A DNA stretch of 64,000 bases from Nectonema munidae (GCA_030549495.1 JAUIRK010000069.1:434001-498000), one strand, 5' to 3'; numbered from the stretch's first letter, positions 12,401 to 23,730 are shown. The notes: generated from the letters alone by a model not told the origin. Made by a program: numbers and translations.

Positions 12401-12777
12401 TACGAAGTATTATCAAAAAAAGTAGAAAAAGTCAACCTTGCTCTACCTCCTCATCAAGCACCCTTTTTGAGAAGTCCCAAACCTCCAATTGTTCATCTAG
12501 TCAAACAAATATTCAAAATGGCCATCGCGATGACGAAGATAACGGCCAAGAAAAGCACGATGGGTCTTCGAGCACTGTCGTGGATTCCACATCTTCGTCC
12601 ATCTCGACATCTCCACCCCATTTCCTGGATTCCTCCACTGATTCCCAGCAGAGATTCACGTGCAGGAGTTTTCCGCTCACAGATCGCGAGTACGAATTCC
12701 TTCTCCACGACACGGTCGATGCGAGCAAAGACGATAAGGACTTTGGCTCCTTCTCCCTCCCCTTCCAATATTTATAG
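6071..12777 (+). CDS. Unrecognised Ser/Lys-rich protein, about 372 residues, six exons
   Basis: I propose exons 6069-6144, 6212-6333, 9633-9761, 10335-10596, 10649-10691 and 12289-12777. Every junction keeps the reading frame (phases 2, 1, 1, 2, 0), which is unlikely by chance and is the main support. The predicted protein starts MTLSNKLFDAFNSNTFLQQF. It then has a basic Lys/Arg segment, a helix-rich stretch in exon 3 (SELYNSNSRFKRSLFTKF), a long polar Ser-rich linker, a charged helix likely to form a coiled coil in the last exon (TKSKIEEIKEREAFLRSI), and a Ser-rich acidic tail ending SFSLPFQYL. There is no signal peptide or membrane segment. I do not recognise the family; a nuclear or cytoskeletal scaffold is only a guess. 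The exon 2 donor (GTTCTT) is weak, so the 2/3 junction is the least certain. Confidence 0.55.
6212..6333 (+). CDS. Gene 1, exon 2
   Basis: The acceptor TTTGTATAG gives a frame continuous with exon 1. It codes a Lys/Arg-rich segment (KIKKNGEKLEKISNEALK, then a Ser/Arg patch). The donor GTTCTT is weak; the phase 1 end fits exon 3. Confidence 0.5.
6423..6479. repeat. (TG)n microsatellite
   Basis: About 57 bases of TG dinucleotides with two TA interruptions. It creates spurious Cys/Val open frames on one strand and Thr/His frames on the other. Confidence 0.95.
6905..6980. repeat. Dispersed repeat shared with 9311-9388
   Basis: About 75 bases containing AAAGAAATGCCAGA and GAATTTTGCGGGAATAAAGT recur inside the hAT-like element at 8918-9476. 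This is therefore probably a fragment of the same family. Confidence 0.7.
8918..9476. mobile_element. Non-autonomous hAT element with 8-bp target duplication
   Basis: Direct repeats ATTTAAAG lie at 8910-8917 and 9477-9484. They enclose inverted ends CAGGAAGTTCCAACCCTT and AAGGTTGGGCATCCCTA (imperfect complements). An 8-bp duplication and a CAG-type end are hAT hallmarks. No transposase remains in the 559 bp. It lies in intron 2 of gene 1. Confidence 0.8.
9633..9761 (+). CDS. Gene 1, exon 3
   Basis: Acceptor TTCTCATTGAG, donor A/GTAAAT. It is open across 129 bases in the frame set by exon 2 and codes a helix-rich stretch with Tyr, Leu and basic residues. It ends in phase 1, matching exon 4. 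Confidence 0.55.
9910..10090. repeat. AT-only low-complexity tract
   Basis: Nearly pure A/T with reiterated AATTAATTAATAAAT words, inside intron 3 of gene 1. No other feature seen. Confidence 0.8.
10335..10596 (+). CDS. Gene 1, exon 4 (Ser-rich linker)
   Basis: Acceptor CATTAATAG, donor TC/GTATTT. It codes 86 whole codons rich in Ser, Lys, Asn and Gln (e.g. SSSLNKERSSKKARSSA), with an acidic patch QTDEEDA. Codon use and composition look coding, unlike the surrounding AT-rich DNA. Phase 1 in, phase 2 out. Confidence 0.65.
10649..10691 (+). CDS. Gene 1, exon 5 (43-nt small exon)
   Basis: Acceptor GTATTTTAG, donor GAA/GTACTT. It codes WKIVDVFQKNSTIE. It is needed because exons 4 and 6 are out of phase with each other, and its length of 3n+1 restores the frame exactly. 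Confidence 0.55.
10692..12288. other. Gene 1 intron 5, with a hairpin repeat near 11.77 kb
   Basis: AT-rich. Apart from the hairpin motif at 11741-11815 no recognised element was seen. A G-rich, pyrimidine-poor run lies at about 11940-12060. Confidence 0.4.
11741..11815 (-). repeat. Hairpin repeat end resembling a degenerate hammerhead core
   Basis: On the minus strand CTTGAGA is followed by a perfect short stem (GACCG, AA, CGGTC) and then GAAAA. This is the layout CUGANGA / stem II / GAAA of hammerhead ribozymes found in some retroelements. The same layout occurs near 56.74 and 57.21 kb. The core is imperfect, so this is a relic at best. Confidence 0.35.
12289..12777 (+). CDS. Gene 1, exon 6 (last exon; coiled coil and Ser-rich acidic tail)
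   Basis: Acceptor TTGTTTGATTCAG. It is open for 162 codons to TAG at 12775-12777. It has a charged helix (FEYLRRHTKSKIEEIKE), Ser runs, and a GC-richer 3' half (12500-12770). That GC shift and the long open frame are the strongest single sign that the gene is real. Confidence 0.75.
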   Translation, partial: NSETIASNKHNNCLQDFEYLRRHTKSKIEEIKEREAFLRSIIKKSRKSQPCSTSSSSTLFEKSQTSNCSSSQTNIQNGHRDDEDNGQEKHDGSSSTVVDSTSSSISTSPPHFLDSSTDSQQRFTCRSFPLTDREYEFLLHDTVDASKDDKDFGSFSLPFQYL

Positions 12778-13085
12778 TGATGCTTGTTCTTTGTATTCCT
12801 CCTGTTCTTACGCGCATGCGTCTGTATATGAAGCGAAACAGTTACAATTTTTGTTTGTGTGCATCCAGTAAGAAATTTGTGTATTTATTTTTAATCAACA
12901 ATGTCTTATGTATCATTTTCATTTTGAAATTTTCCTCTCATCGTCATAAAATCAATGCTCAACTCTCTGTTTCAATACAAGAACTAACCGTAGTTTTATT
13001 AGGCTCCATTTTTTGAAAGAAATAATTTACTAATTTTTAATGAATTTGTAACATTTTATTTTCTTTATATTTTGCGAAATTTCAA

Positions 13086-13091
13086 AATAAA
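13086..13091 (+). terminator. Candidate polyadenylation signal of gene 1
   Basis: AATAAA about 310 bases after the stop, followed by T/GT-rich DNA. The interval 12778-13085 has no other feature and is probably 3' UTR. Confidence 0.45.
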
Positions 13092-13844
13092 TGATCTTGT
13101 TGCACGTTTCTCTCCTTTCTCTCTGGTGTATTTTATTTAAGCTTAAGCACGGAAAACAAAGGTCAATCTCGCCAAATTTTACTTTTAGCATTCATTTTTT
13201 ATCTCATTCACGATTTATTTTTCCTACTGATTCAAAGATGCCATTTTCTAACCAGATTTGTGGAGTCAGAGCATAGTGATTTCTTGCAATGCCGATACTG
13301 AATTTTAGATAATTCATGATTTGTAGACGCTTTATCACGATGTCTATTTCTTTAGAAAGTGTTAAATACAACCAGTATCGATAGTTAAAACTCTGCAGTC
13401 ATTGAAACAGAATAAAGGATGCAGCATTTGAGATGTGAGCGTGTCCAAGATAAATTATACTTCTACCCATCAATCAATTCTCTGAATTGCAAATCACCAA
13501 AAACGTAATATAAAAAATTTGTTACAAAAGAAACTAGTATTCGAGAAACAGCAAGTAAATTGAACTTACATTATAATTCTAAAAAATGGTAAAATTTAGA
13601 AAAAGATATAAAAGGTTTTTATGCTTCGCATACAGTATATAGAAAAGCTTGTTTAAAAAGATCCACAAATAATTCTGTCAGAAATAATTGAATTCAATTA
13701 CTCCACTATTGTTACATATCCTTTTAACTAGTTTAAAATTTTATACTCTTCAAAACAACACATACGCCTGAAATATAGTGTTTCTAAAGAAATAGAAGTA
13801 ATATATATAAGTAGTATTTGATGTACCTCATATGATATTACAAT

Positions 13845-14650
13845 AGAGTGCAAATGTTTTCGGCCATAGCTAATATTTTTTTTTCTTTTGATTATTGAAA
13901 TTTATTTATGTTAAATTAATTCATTATAAATACCATCTAAAAATATTTTCTTTTTTAATTTATTCAAAATTATTATTTGTATATTTTATCTATTAAAAAT
14001 TCTGTGCAAAAGTTTTCGGCCTTTTGTTTTCATTAAAAAATTTAAAATTTATTTTATTTATATGAAATGTTTATACCTTCTTTTCAATACTTTATCTGAT
14101 TTCCTTTAACTCAAATAATTGAATCAATTCTTGGAAGAAAGCTATATAGATTCTTTATATATTCATCTGGAATCAATTCCGATACCTGCTTCTCGAATTC
14201 CTTAGGTGAACTTATTTTTAGCCCAACCCACATTTGTTCAATTATATTAAGATCAGGGCTTTGAGGTGGCCAGTTTTATTAGAAGACAGAATTTTTATTT
14301 AAAAATTACTGAGTCAAACAAGACATATAGCAAGGAGCGCCATCATGTTGAAATATATTACTAAAATTTATATTAGCGAGTTAACAACTTTCTTCCACCA
14401 TCACTTTTAATAAATCAACATATTCTTTGGCTGTTGTTTTGTGTGTGTCGCTTTGGATGTGCCTTTTAATGTCACGTTTTCATTGATGATCATAATTAAA
14501 AATCCGCTGACACCTATATCTTCATGGACATCTTCACTTACACGAGAAATAAAAGGATATATCTTTGTCCATTCTTCTTCAAACTTACTTTTTTTAATTG
14601 TAAGATCCTTTGTATTTAGTCATTTTCTTCTTTCGTAAGGTTGATTTGTC
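13845..14650 (-). pseudogene. Tc1/mariner transposase relic
   Basis: On the minus strand the C-terminal half of a Tc1-like DDE transposase is readable: HDGAPCYMS (second catalytic Asp region), WPPQSPDLNIIEQMW (the family's C-terminal signature with the third acidic residue), and an end near 14111 with LPRIDSII before TGA. The open frames are interrupted by stops and shifts, for example just before WPPQ. On the low-coordinate side TGCAAATGTTTTCGGCC at about 13850 and TGCAAAAGTTTTCGGCC at about 14004 look like terminal-repeat sequence. The opposite end was not found. Confidence 0.8.
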
Positions 14651-15249
14651 TCTACATGAGAATCAATAGTTGAACTCATAAATTACTGCAAAAATGAGAA
14701 AAACATGTGATTTACATAAAAGTGAACGATTGCAAAAAGTTGTGTGGAAATTGCTTTAAAAGTGTTTGAAAAACATGAAACTTAACATTTAATTTTATAA
14801 AAAAACAGGTAGTATGGCCATAAAAATTGGAAATATTGCTATCTCTTGAAGAATTTATACTAAAAAGAATATCATTTAGAGAGATTTCATTAAAAGTTAA
14901 ATTTGAATCAAAACTGTTCATTATAGAGTAATTCAAGTTTTTTTTAGAAAAGTGAGTGAAATAATTTAGGTAAGCTTTTATCGTCAACTGATTTACCCTG
15001 AACTTTAATATACCATACTCAATTTATTCTCATTCTTAAGATAATTTATTTCTTTCCTTGTATTTTTGTTATCAATTTTACTCTTCGAAAATACCTTCTC
15101 AAAATATTTTTTCTTGGCTGACAAAATTCATTTTTAAAATTTTTTATTATAAAGGTTAAACTCCAATTTGTATTGTATATATGATGATTTATTTTTATGT
15201 TTAAACATTTTTAAATACAAAATGTCCTTATTTTTAAGGATGATGAAAA
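14651..15249. other. AT-rich DNA between Tc1 and LINE relics
   Basis: This may include the lost N-terminal part of the Tc1 relic. No independent feature seen. Confidence 0.35.
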
Positions 15250-17930
15250 GATTATCAGTCATCCAAATACTAAATTTATTTCTATATTTATTTTGTTTAT
15301 GAATAGAAATGTGAGCATTCAGATTTTGGCTGTCTGAAAAGATAGAGATTTCTTCGAAGAGGTATGGGAGGTAGTGAAGATTATTGAAGATGAAGTCTAA
15401 AGTTTTGTGCCTTCGAGCTCAAATTGGTAGATAGTAAGGTGTGGGTTTAGGTAAGTTGACAGTGATATAAAAGAAGTTTCTGAAGAGCCGTGATAAAAGC
15501 TGCAGCGCAAGAGGTTGTTTTTGATGTTTTTGAAACGTCACTGAAAAGGCGAAGTGTAGTTAGCGTAGAAAGTTGGCGAAGTGTAGTTACCGTAGAAAGT
15601 TGGCGAAGTGTAGTTACCGTAGAAAGTTGGCGAAGTGTAGTTACCGTAGAAAGTTGGCGAAGTGTTTTGATGAAATTTTTGATTTGTGAGAGAGGTTGGC
15701 AAATGTAAATGCTGTAAGGGAGACTAGTTGAGGGAACGAAGAATCTGATTGGATGAAGGATGAGTTCTAGGATTACTGAGTGAATACCATGAGATAAACA
15801 GCTTAATTAGCTTTCCTAGAAAACAAAGTGAGATAGGTTAGCGTGAGATTGAGGAGTTATGTTGAGAGATATGTTTGATGAAGGAGATTTGTAAGTTTTC
15901 ATGTATTTCTTCAGTATAGATAGTTTCAACCAAAGGAGTAGGCATTGTGTTAGGATTTCTAGAGCGGCTGTTGGTGTTGTATGGAAGGCTTTTGTTATGG
16001 TGAGAAGGCACATTCGATGAACTTTAACTAAAGGCAAGATGGATGAAGGATACCCCACGAAAGAACTCCATACTCGATAATTGGGATGATTATTATTGAC
16101 TTGTAAATATATAGGGAATATTTGGGGCGTAGTCCGCATTTGTATGCAATTACTTTCTGAAAATAAATGAGTAAGTCTGGAAAAGGTTAATTTAATGTGT
16201 TCTGTCCATTTGAGGTTCCGTTGGAAGGTTATCCCAAGATATTTGATTTAATGTAGAGGTTGAAGTAATAGTGATGAGAGGAAGGTGATTAATATGCTTG
16301 TGTGTGAAGTGTATGAGTTGGGTTTTGTTTGTGTTGAAGTGTATTTTGTATGTGGATGCTAGGGAGGAGAGAGATGTTAAAAGATTTTTGGATTTGAGTA
16401 TATTTAGATTCTGATCATGGCTGAAGAAGGAGAAAAAAAGGTCGTCTGAGTAGCATTAAGAGAAATCTGCATGTAATGATAGTTGGTTGAGAATGGGATT
16501 TATTAAGATTAGCCAGAGAATATCTGATAGGCAACCTCCTTGAGGAGTTGAAAGTGTTAATGTTTGTATGAAGGATTAATTTTTGTGGAGCATGATGAAA
16601 ATGATTGCAGGGGCCATGCTGAGTTGAATACGTTGTCTATGTCTAGTAGAGTAGTTGTCATAATTTCAGATGAAAAAAGTGATGTTTAATATTTGTTGTA
16701 AAACGGGAAAGGGCAATTTCAGTATTACGCGAAAGTAGATAAGCAAATTTGCTGTGATTGATGATGCTATGCATTGCAATATGGCATACTAAGCGATTTC
16801 TTATGATTTTTTCTAAAAGTTTGTCTAGGACTGGAACAAGTGATATTGAGCGGCAGTTTTTTATGAGTGTATGATCACGGTTTGGTTTTGGCAGGAGAAC
16901 TAGTTTGCCAACTTTCCAGATTGGGAGAAAATGTGAGAAAGTAAGACAAGAATTGTAAATTTTAAGTAAAATAGTGTGGAGTATATGAAAAGACTTTTTT
17001 AGGTAAAGGTTGGTGATCTTGTCTTTTTTAGTGTTCGAGCTGGTAAAGTTAATCCAAGATTGTTTTTTTGCAAGGATGATTTCTTTTTTATAGAGTTGTT
17101 TGAGGGAAGTGTAGAAAGAGTGTTATGTTTTCACGTGTTTTATATTTTCTTAACAATTTTAGTGATTGACGAAGTTGATTTTTGATGATTAAAATGTTTT
17201 TGTTCAAGAAGAATGCATTTTTTCTACTGTAATTTGGGTTTTGGTAAGATGCTTGTTTTATGCAAGAATATATTGCATTATTGAGAGAAAGGGATAGTGT
17301 GTCTATGTCTTTTGTCGATTATATGTCTGTGTAATGTAGGTATGTGGTGTTTCTGCTGAGGTTTTAGAGAAAGCAGTGCCAATGGATTTTCTTAGAGGTG
17401 TTTGAAATAGGGTAGTGGGAGGCAGAAGGGTTTAAAGCAAGGCTGAAAGATATGTAATATTGACCGGAAGCCGAAGTAACGCTGGAGATGTGCCAATTGT
17501 GTATGTAATTAAGAATGTCGATGTGTGATGATTTGGATTTGAGGTCTGAAAATTTTTGAAATGTGGGGGATATAGCGTTGCCAGCAATGCAAAAGTTGTG
17601 GGAGGATAGAAAGCTAAGCAATTGGCGGCCTCTAGGGTTTCAGTAACGTCCCATGGGTAGGATCGTGCGTTGCAGTCAGAGGATATGATGATGTGATGGT
17701 TGGGGTTAGTGGAAGTTGCGTGATTAATAGCTTGATTTAAAACGTAATGGAAATTCGTTGGAATTGTAGATGCAGAGGTGGGAGGAGAATATATAGAACA
17801 GAAGAGCAGATCCTATATCTCTCTTCGAAAGTAAAGTATGGATTAGAAAATATTGCATAACTTGCTGACACTTTTGACAAACTGAACGATCTAAAGTAGA
17901 TACTTCAAATGAAAAAAACATATATTCTCC
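15250..17930 (-). pseudogene. Degenerate I-like LINE: endonuclease, reverse transcriptase, RNase H-like part
   Basis: Read on the minus strand from about 17930 down. It starts with an AP-type endonuclease segment (DCNARSYPWD in the DFNA box position, then NFCIAGNAISPTF). Next comes reverse transcriptase (NCRSISLVPVLDKLLEKII; STPQGGCLSDILW; CYSDD active-site box at about 16440), a thumb region (TTPTAALEILTQCL), and downstream an RNase H-like stretch (EISIFSDSQ near 15340). This order and the RNase H place it near the I/LOA/R1 group. Stops and frame changes occur throughout, for example a stop directly before CYSDD. No poly-A tail or target duplication was identified. Confidence 0.75.
15551..15666. 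repeat. 27-bp tandem repeat, about 4.3 copies, inside the LINE relic
   Basis: Unit GAAGTGTAGTTACCGTAGAA plus AGTTGGC. The first copy differs by one base and the rest are identical. It lies between the LINE's reverse transcriptase and RNase H-like parts. In the + strand it yields a spurious 9-residue repeat (SVVTVESWR). Confidence 0.9.
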
Positions 17931-20273
17931 TTTTAGTTTTTGTTAACTACAGAATTAAGGTTTGAATGTTGAAAACATCACTATCGTTAAAAAATACTAT
18001 CTGCATTGATGGATAAATCTCAATTATATTTAAATCAGTTCTTTAACGTAATAATTACTAAATATCCTACTATAAGAAGTGCATTGATCTTTGGTAGATA
18101 ATTAAGAATTTCAGCTATCTAGGATCGTAGAAGAAATACAAGATGTCTAAATTTATTTCTTTATCATGCTGTAGATGATATGAAACTGTATCTGACTAAC
18201 ATGACCATGAATTTCTAATTTTGCCAATTATATGCAACTTCATACAATCGTAAAAAATATAATTATTTCTATGTTACGTTTTCCAATTAATTATTAATAT
18301 TATATGATATAATAGAATATTTTTAAGTATTATATTTTAAAAAGATTATAAAAAACATTTATTTTTAGGTCGCAAGATATGTCACGAGCAAAAAATTAAA
18401 TTTTAAATCTATCAAATCTATGAGGAAAAATTGTATAATCTTATTTTATACCTGAAAATCTTGACATATATAATATATAAAAATATTTTATATAAAATTT
18501 TTATTTTATTTTTTTATAACTCTTTTTTCCCAATTATCGTCAGATTTTACTTATTCTATGTGTTCTTAATTTTATTATTCTTTACAATTTTGTAAATATT
18601 TTGAAAATTATAGGTATACTCTTTTTAAAAATTTTAAAATTCCGATAGTTTTCAATTTTTAAAGAAAACTAAGAGTTTGTGGTAGTATATAACCATTTCT
18701 GTTTTCAACTTTTTTTCCTTAAATCTTATCTTTTTATTTTTACAAGCATATTTCCTTCTGAATAGTTTTTCATAAAATATTCTTTGTTTAGTCCATTAAA
18801 ATTTAGAGGATATAAAATTTACCTAACGCTAACAAATAAGCCTTTTTTTTAACTAACTGTCTGCCTGTGTAGACAGTTTTTTATATGTTATTTAATATTT
18901 CAAACATTAAAATATATGGCACATGACTATGATCAAGTTTGTACAAAGCATTTTTCTCTATATTTGAGTTTTAGACAAGCAACTGGGATGGCTGCATAAT
19001 GTGATTATCTATTTGCTTACGTATGTTTCTAAAGCAAAATATAGTTTTTTTTATATTACGTATATTGTAACATAATATTTTTATTCAGGTTATAAAGTAA
19101 ATATAGTATTCTAATTTTTTATAAACATAATATCACTGCTAAGTTGATTAAGGTACTTCAACATGCAGGGCCTTTGCTAGGAATTGCGGGGCCCAATTAG
19201 AAATCTCAGCGGGGTCTTGAATCTACATAGTAAATTATAAAAAAATTTAAAGGCAATATGGATACTTTTATTGTTTTACCTTTAACATTAAGAGAGCCAA
19301 ATTAGGCAATTACATATACTCTTTTAGAAAAAAACTCTTTTATCTTTTTTATTAGCAAAATCTTTCAAAATTCTTTTTTCAATTTTGAAACTGTAGAAAA
19401 CGTTTAAAAAAGTAAGAAAAATACGAATTAATTTAAGACAATCTTGATAAAAAATAAAATTAATATCTCTGAATATGGTGTTACAAATTTGAATTTTGAA
19501 ATATAATGTTTATTCTTTAAATTATATTTATCAAATATAAATCCATTTATTCTAACTTTTGTATTCTATTACTTCAATTTAATTCCTTTAGTTACCGTAA
19601 TCAATAGGGAATCTTTTAACTATTAAATTATATAGAACACTTTCTATATCTCTAGAAAAAATTTGCTACCCATTTCATAAAAATTTCCAAAATTTGATTT
19701 CAATGATCCATTTAAAGACTTTTTTTAAATCAAGAAAAGTTATATCGTAATACTATTCATAAGCTAAGAAACTCTTTTAAATAGTTAAACCTAATACAGA
19801 AAGTTTTTAAAATCTTGTGAATTTTTAGTTTTTGAGTTAAACACATGCACACTTGAGACGATGTAATTAATGCTTAATTCTTTCTTTAGATCAAACAATT
19901 TTATTATTTATACTCAAATCCACACATAGGAGATTAAGAGGTGGCAAAATACTTGATGTTTCTTAATTTGAAAGATTAAAATTAAAACAGGGGCGCACAT
20001 CCTCAAGATTATATTAGAGGGGCGAATTTTTTTTGCAATTTTCAAAATTACTGCTCTGGACCACGGGAACCAAATATTCAAGCAATCCTTTAAACTTGTG
20101 TGTATACAACGAAAACTACTTAATTTTTTTTACAAAATTGTTGAAATTTAAAAACTATACTTCCAGCGGAAATATTTTAATTTAATTTACATAACGCATA
20201 TAAACTAGTTTAAAAAATCCAAAATTATATGGGGGGGGGGTCGATTAGAAATAAACATATACCTTTTCATTAC
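17931..20273. other. AT-rich DNA without recognised genes
   Basis: Scattered GC-richer patches near 19165 (CAGGGCCTTTGCTAGGAATT) and 19990 could be ends of old DNA transposons. I could not pair them with target duplications. Confidence 0.4.
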
Positions 20274-20725
20274 TAATATTAGGGCATGACTAAAATATGC
20301 CGAAACGCCAATTTACATGCCGACAACTATTTGAAAGGATATAAAAACTTGTTTTAATGTCCAAAAAATTGGAAATGCTTCTATAGATCAAAATATATAA
20401 AAAAAAATTTAACTTTTCTCAGTTTAAAAGATCTAAAAACTTTTTTTTCAGCGATTTTATTACATTTTTCTTCTGATTTCGTCCAAATCTTTAATGCATT
20501 TAAAGTTTAAATATCAATATAAAATAGATTTTATTATAAAATCTATAATTGTATTATAAATAATATCTTTGAATTTCAAAGATATTAAAACTTTAAATGC
20601 ATTAAAGATTTGGACGAAATCAGATTCGTCAGAGAATCAGAATTACATTCATATAACATTGTATTCATATTGTCTAAACATGACACATAGGTAAAATATC
20701 ATTATTATTTTGGATAAATAAGGTA
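20274..20725. mobile_element. Fold-back (long palindrome) element, copy A, with shared flank
   Basis: The left arm begins at TATTAGGGCATGAC. Around 20470-20620 the DNA reads through a palindrome: TTCGTCCAAATCTTTAATGC on one side and its complement on the other, centred near 20550. The right arm is truncated near 20625. It is followed by about 85 bases (20640-20725) that also follow copy B at 25524-25606. Confidence 0.75.
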
Positions 20726-20975
20726 AAATAAAGAATAAATTTATTTGGGTTGGAAAGGTGGCGAAAGACTTTTCCTTCCCTTTGGATGTCAATCATGCAC
20801 TAATTATATTAGTTGGCTGGCAATCCAACGGGGAGACAAAAAATACACAGAAAAACCTTTAAGAAAATATTTAATTATATATGTGAATGTTGAAAATTTT
20901 ATATGTAAAAATACTTTAGCAGTCATTAAACAAGTTAACATCTGACAATCTAAGTGAGATGATGTTTTTATCTAA

Positions 20976-21994
20976 CTTTAATTGTTTATTATCACCATCT
21001 CCCCATTTAGCAATTTCAATTCCTAAAAAGACAATTCTTATTTAATTAAAACTTATCTGGCACTTTCAATTCCTTAAAACAATAGTATATTTAATCAAAA
21101 ATGTTGTGCAATATCATCCTTTCAGAACATTATTTGTCTCCACAGATAGATAGAATTATAGATTGATTGAGATAGATACATAGATAGATAAATAGTTAGA
21201 TATAAGTGATACCACTATTTTGTAGTGAGCATAACTGTGAAAATTAATCTTTTTTCTAGTTGTCAAAATAATTTTTGTCAACGCGGTGTTGATAGGCTAC
21301 GTTTTTTCAAAAAAAATTATTTTTAAAGGCACTTGACATTTTATCATGTTAATGAGAAATAATCTTTCCATTTCGTTAAAGTACGAATGATTATTATTCA
21401 TATAACCATGTCTCTACGGTATATGAATTGTAGTTTGTTGACAGTACTCTGATCATTTCACACCCTGTTATTGATTTATGAGCTCTACTATATAGCATGT
21501 CTTACTGAATATATCACACCCATAATTATTTATGCAAAAAAAATATATATACCTATAACTGAAAGCATCTACGGTTATGTTCTAAAGCGTCACCACACCT
21601 CTACTACTCATTTTTTGTTGCGTACTACTTAATAGCAGTATTTAGAAACTAAATTTAAGCTAATTCTTATTGTGCCTATCTTTTCCATTTCTAACCAATT
21701 TTAGCATGAAATACACTAAATTAAAACTTATTTTATGGGTTTTAAAATTATACAAGTCTGAATTTCAAAAATTGGATAGTTTTTTAGCAAAAATACTCTG
21801 TTGCCTTGATAAAATTTACTAAAAAAATTTTTTATGCCATGAAATATTTCCAAAATCTTTTTAAAGTTGAACCAAGGCTAGAATAAAATGTTTTAAAAAG
21901 ATGATATTGCACAACATTTTTAATGAAATAACAATTATGTCTTTTTGGGAATTGAAATTGCGAAATGGAGAGACAATGAAATAAACAATTAAAG
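20976..21994. mobile_element. 1-kb fold-back element with inverted arms of about 90-150 bp
   Basis: The left end CTTTAATTGTTTAT and the words CAATTTCAATTCC and ATGTTGTGCAATATCATC recur as reverse complements at 21900-21994, which ends ATAAACAATTAAAG. The left arm carries an extra internal duplication. No coding capacity seen between the arms. Confidence 0.75.
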
Positions 21995-22588
21995 ACCTTC
22001 AGGGTATACAGTTTTCTCTTACCATTTCAAAAATATTAAAAAAAAACTAGAAAAATCACCCTTAAAATAAAAGCTTAAAAGGTAAATACTCATAAATCAG
22101 TTTTGTTTCATTTATATTTCATTCTAAATTTTTAATACGATTTTGTCTATGCCGAGTTTATGATAAATAAAACATTGAAACAGTAAGTTTTTGCTTTTGA
22201 ACTTGATAAAATGACAAAAAAATGCAACTTTTTCAAATGAATTACCTATTTGAAATCAGCTTATCAAACTCTATCAGAATACGTTTTTAAATTTTTCATG
22301 CTTTTTCAGGGTTCAAAATTATGTTTTCACATAAACTCAACGAATATACAAGTATTATACATTTTTAGAATTCGCTTAGCATGTTATTTAATAATTTCAA
22401 TGTTTTATTCAATTATTTTGCATTGTTTAAAAAATTATTTTTCTTAAAAATTTACTTGAAGCATGGATTTCTAGGTTTTTGGAATTTACTGGAAGCTGGG
22501 ATTTCGTAGAACACTTTCCTGGATAAATACTCATATACGATTTATATCATTGTCAACCTCTTTAAAAAATTGGAACGGGGGATATCAT
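21995..22588. other. AT-rich DNA, nothing recognised
   Basis: No exon, protein similarity or clear repeat structure seen. Confidence 0.4.
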
Positions 22589-22613
22589 GATTATTATTAT
22601 TATTATTATTATT
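22589..22613. repeat. (ATT)n microsatellite
   Basis: About eight ATT units directly before the LINE relic. It could mark the LINE's 3' end, since some LINE families end in short tandem repeats. Confidence 0.85.
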
Positions 22614-22625
22614 AGGGTTACTAAT

Positions 22626-23400
22626 CATCTTTGCGTCTAATTGCAATTAAAATAAGCACGGTGACGTATTCTGTGGGGTTGGATTTGCCGATAAGCTACA
22701 CAAGGCTTTAATGCTAAGGGACAGTCACCTTGGCAATATTTGTAAGAGATGCAAACACGTGGAAAGTTGCGTCTAAACTGTAATTTAATCAGTTCTAGAA
22801 GATTATAAAGCTCTTGAGTAACAACCAGATCTCGAGAGAGAATACCAATAATTCTACGAATTGCACGGCGTTGTAGCGTTTCTAAACAGTTTGCTAGCTT
22901 TTTTTCAACTCCACACAATAAGATTGAGGCATATTCCATATGACATATTACGGAGGATTTGTAAATTTTAAGCAAAAGTTGTCCTGAGTTATTTGGAAGA
23001 TTTGATTTTAGTAGACGTAGTACATAAATTTCCTTCCTTGTTTTCCGTCAGATCTCTTCAGCTTGACGTTTTTACTTAAGCCCATCAGTTGGAATTACTC
23101 CAAGATGTTTGTGTTCAGCACTGAATGGTATTTTATATGCATCAAACGAAATATGCCAATTTGTATTGTCGTGTGAAAATTTTGATTTGGAAGATTTCAT
23201 GGCCACAATTTTTTGAAAATTAAAGTGCATAACATTAAATGATTTTCTCTACTTTGACGCTGTGCTTGGGGCATAGTTTATGAATTCATCAGACGAATAA
23301 TTACAAGAAGTTGAGATAAGTATATCATCAGCATAAGCAGGAGGTGTAAGATCTTTAACGTCTCGTAGACTTTAGCTGAAATCTTGGGTGTTGACAAGAA
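22626..23400 (-). pseudogene. LINE reverse transcriptase 3' fragment (CR1/Jockey-like)
   Basis: On the minus strand, YADDILISTS (catalytic box, about 23320-23350) is followed by a palm/thumb region and then IYKSSVICHMEYASILL and LETLQRRAIRRIIGI, the usual end of non-LTR reverse transcriptases. The frame is broken between these parts and everything upstream of YADD is missing, so it is a 5'-truncated dead copy just upstream of HERPUD. Confidence 0.8.
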
Positions 23401-23660
23401 GCTTGAACCTTTTGCGGGAACCAATTATCTTTGAGGGACTTAGAGTGCCAGTACCAATAATCTCTGAGGAGACTTATGGTGTTTGATCTTTGCGGGTACC
23501 TAGAATGCGATCGGTTTCGAGCGAATCGAAAAACAAAAGCGGGAAGCCACTTGTATTATATTATAATTGTATTATAGAATATGATTATTATAATAGTAAA
23601 TATGTTATATAAAAAATTTTAAAGCAGAAAAGTAACTTTTCTTTGAATTTTATTTTTTAT

Positions 23661-23669
23661 TTTTTTTAG
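23661..23669 (+). promoter_or_regulatory. Strong 3' splice acceptor 61 bases upstream of the HERPUD start codon
   Basis: A long pyrimidine run (TTTTATTTTTTTTAG) ends at 23669, before a short leader and the ATG at 23731. It is either the end of a 5' UTR intron or a spliced-leader trans-splice site. No donor was identified upstream. Confidence 0.45.
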
Positions 23670-23730
23670 GAATAATTTTTGAAACAGGAAATTTTTAAAG
23701 CTTTTCTAATTGTTTCGATATAAAGGGAAA

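Noticed and set aside
15490-15708. Open frame with the nine-residue repeat SVVTVESWR, and the idea of a CRISPR-like array
   Set aside because: The repeats are directly adjacent with no spacers and lie antisense inside a LINE relic; the genome is eukaryotic.
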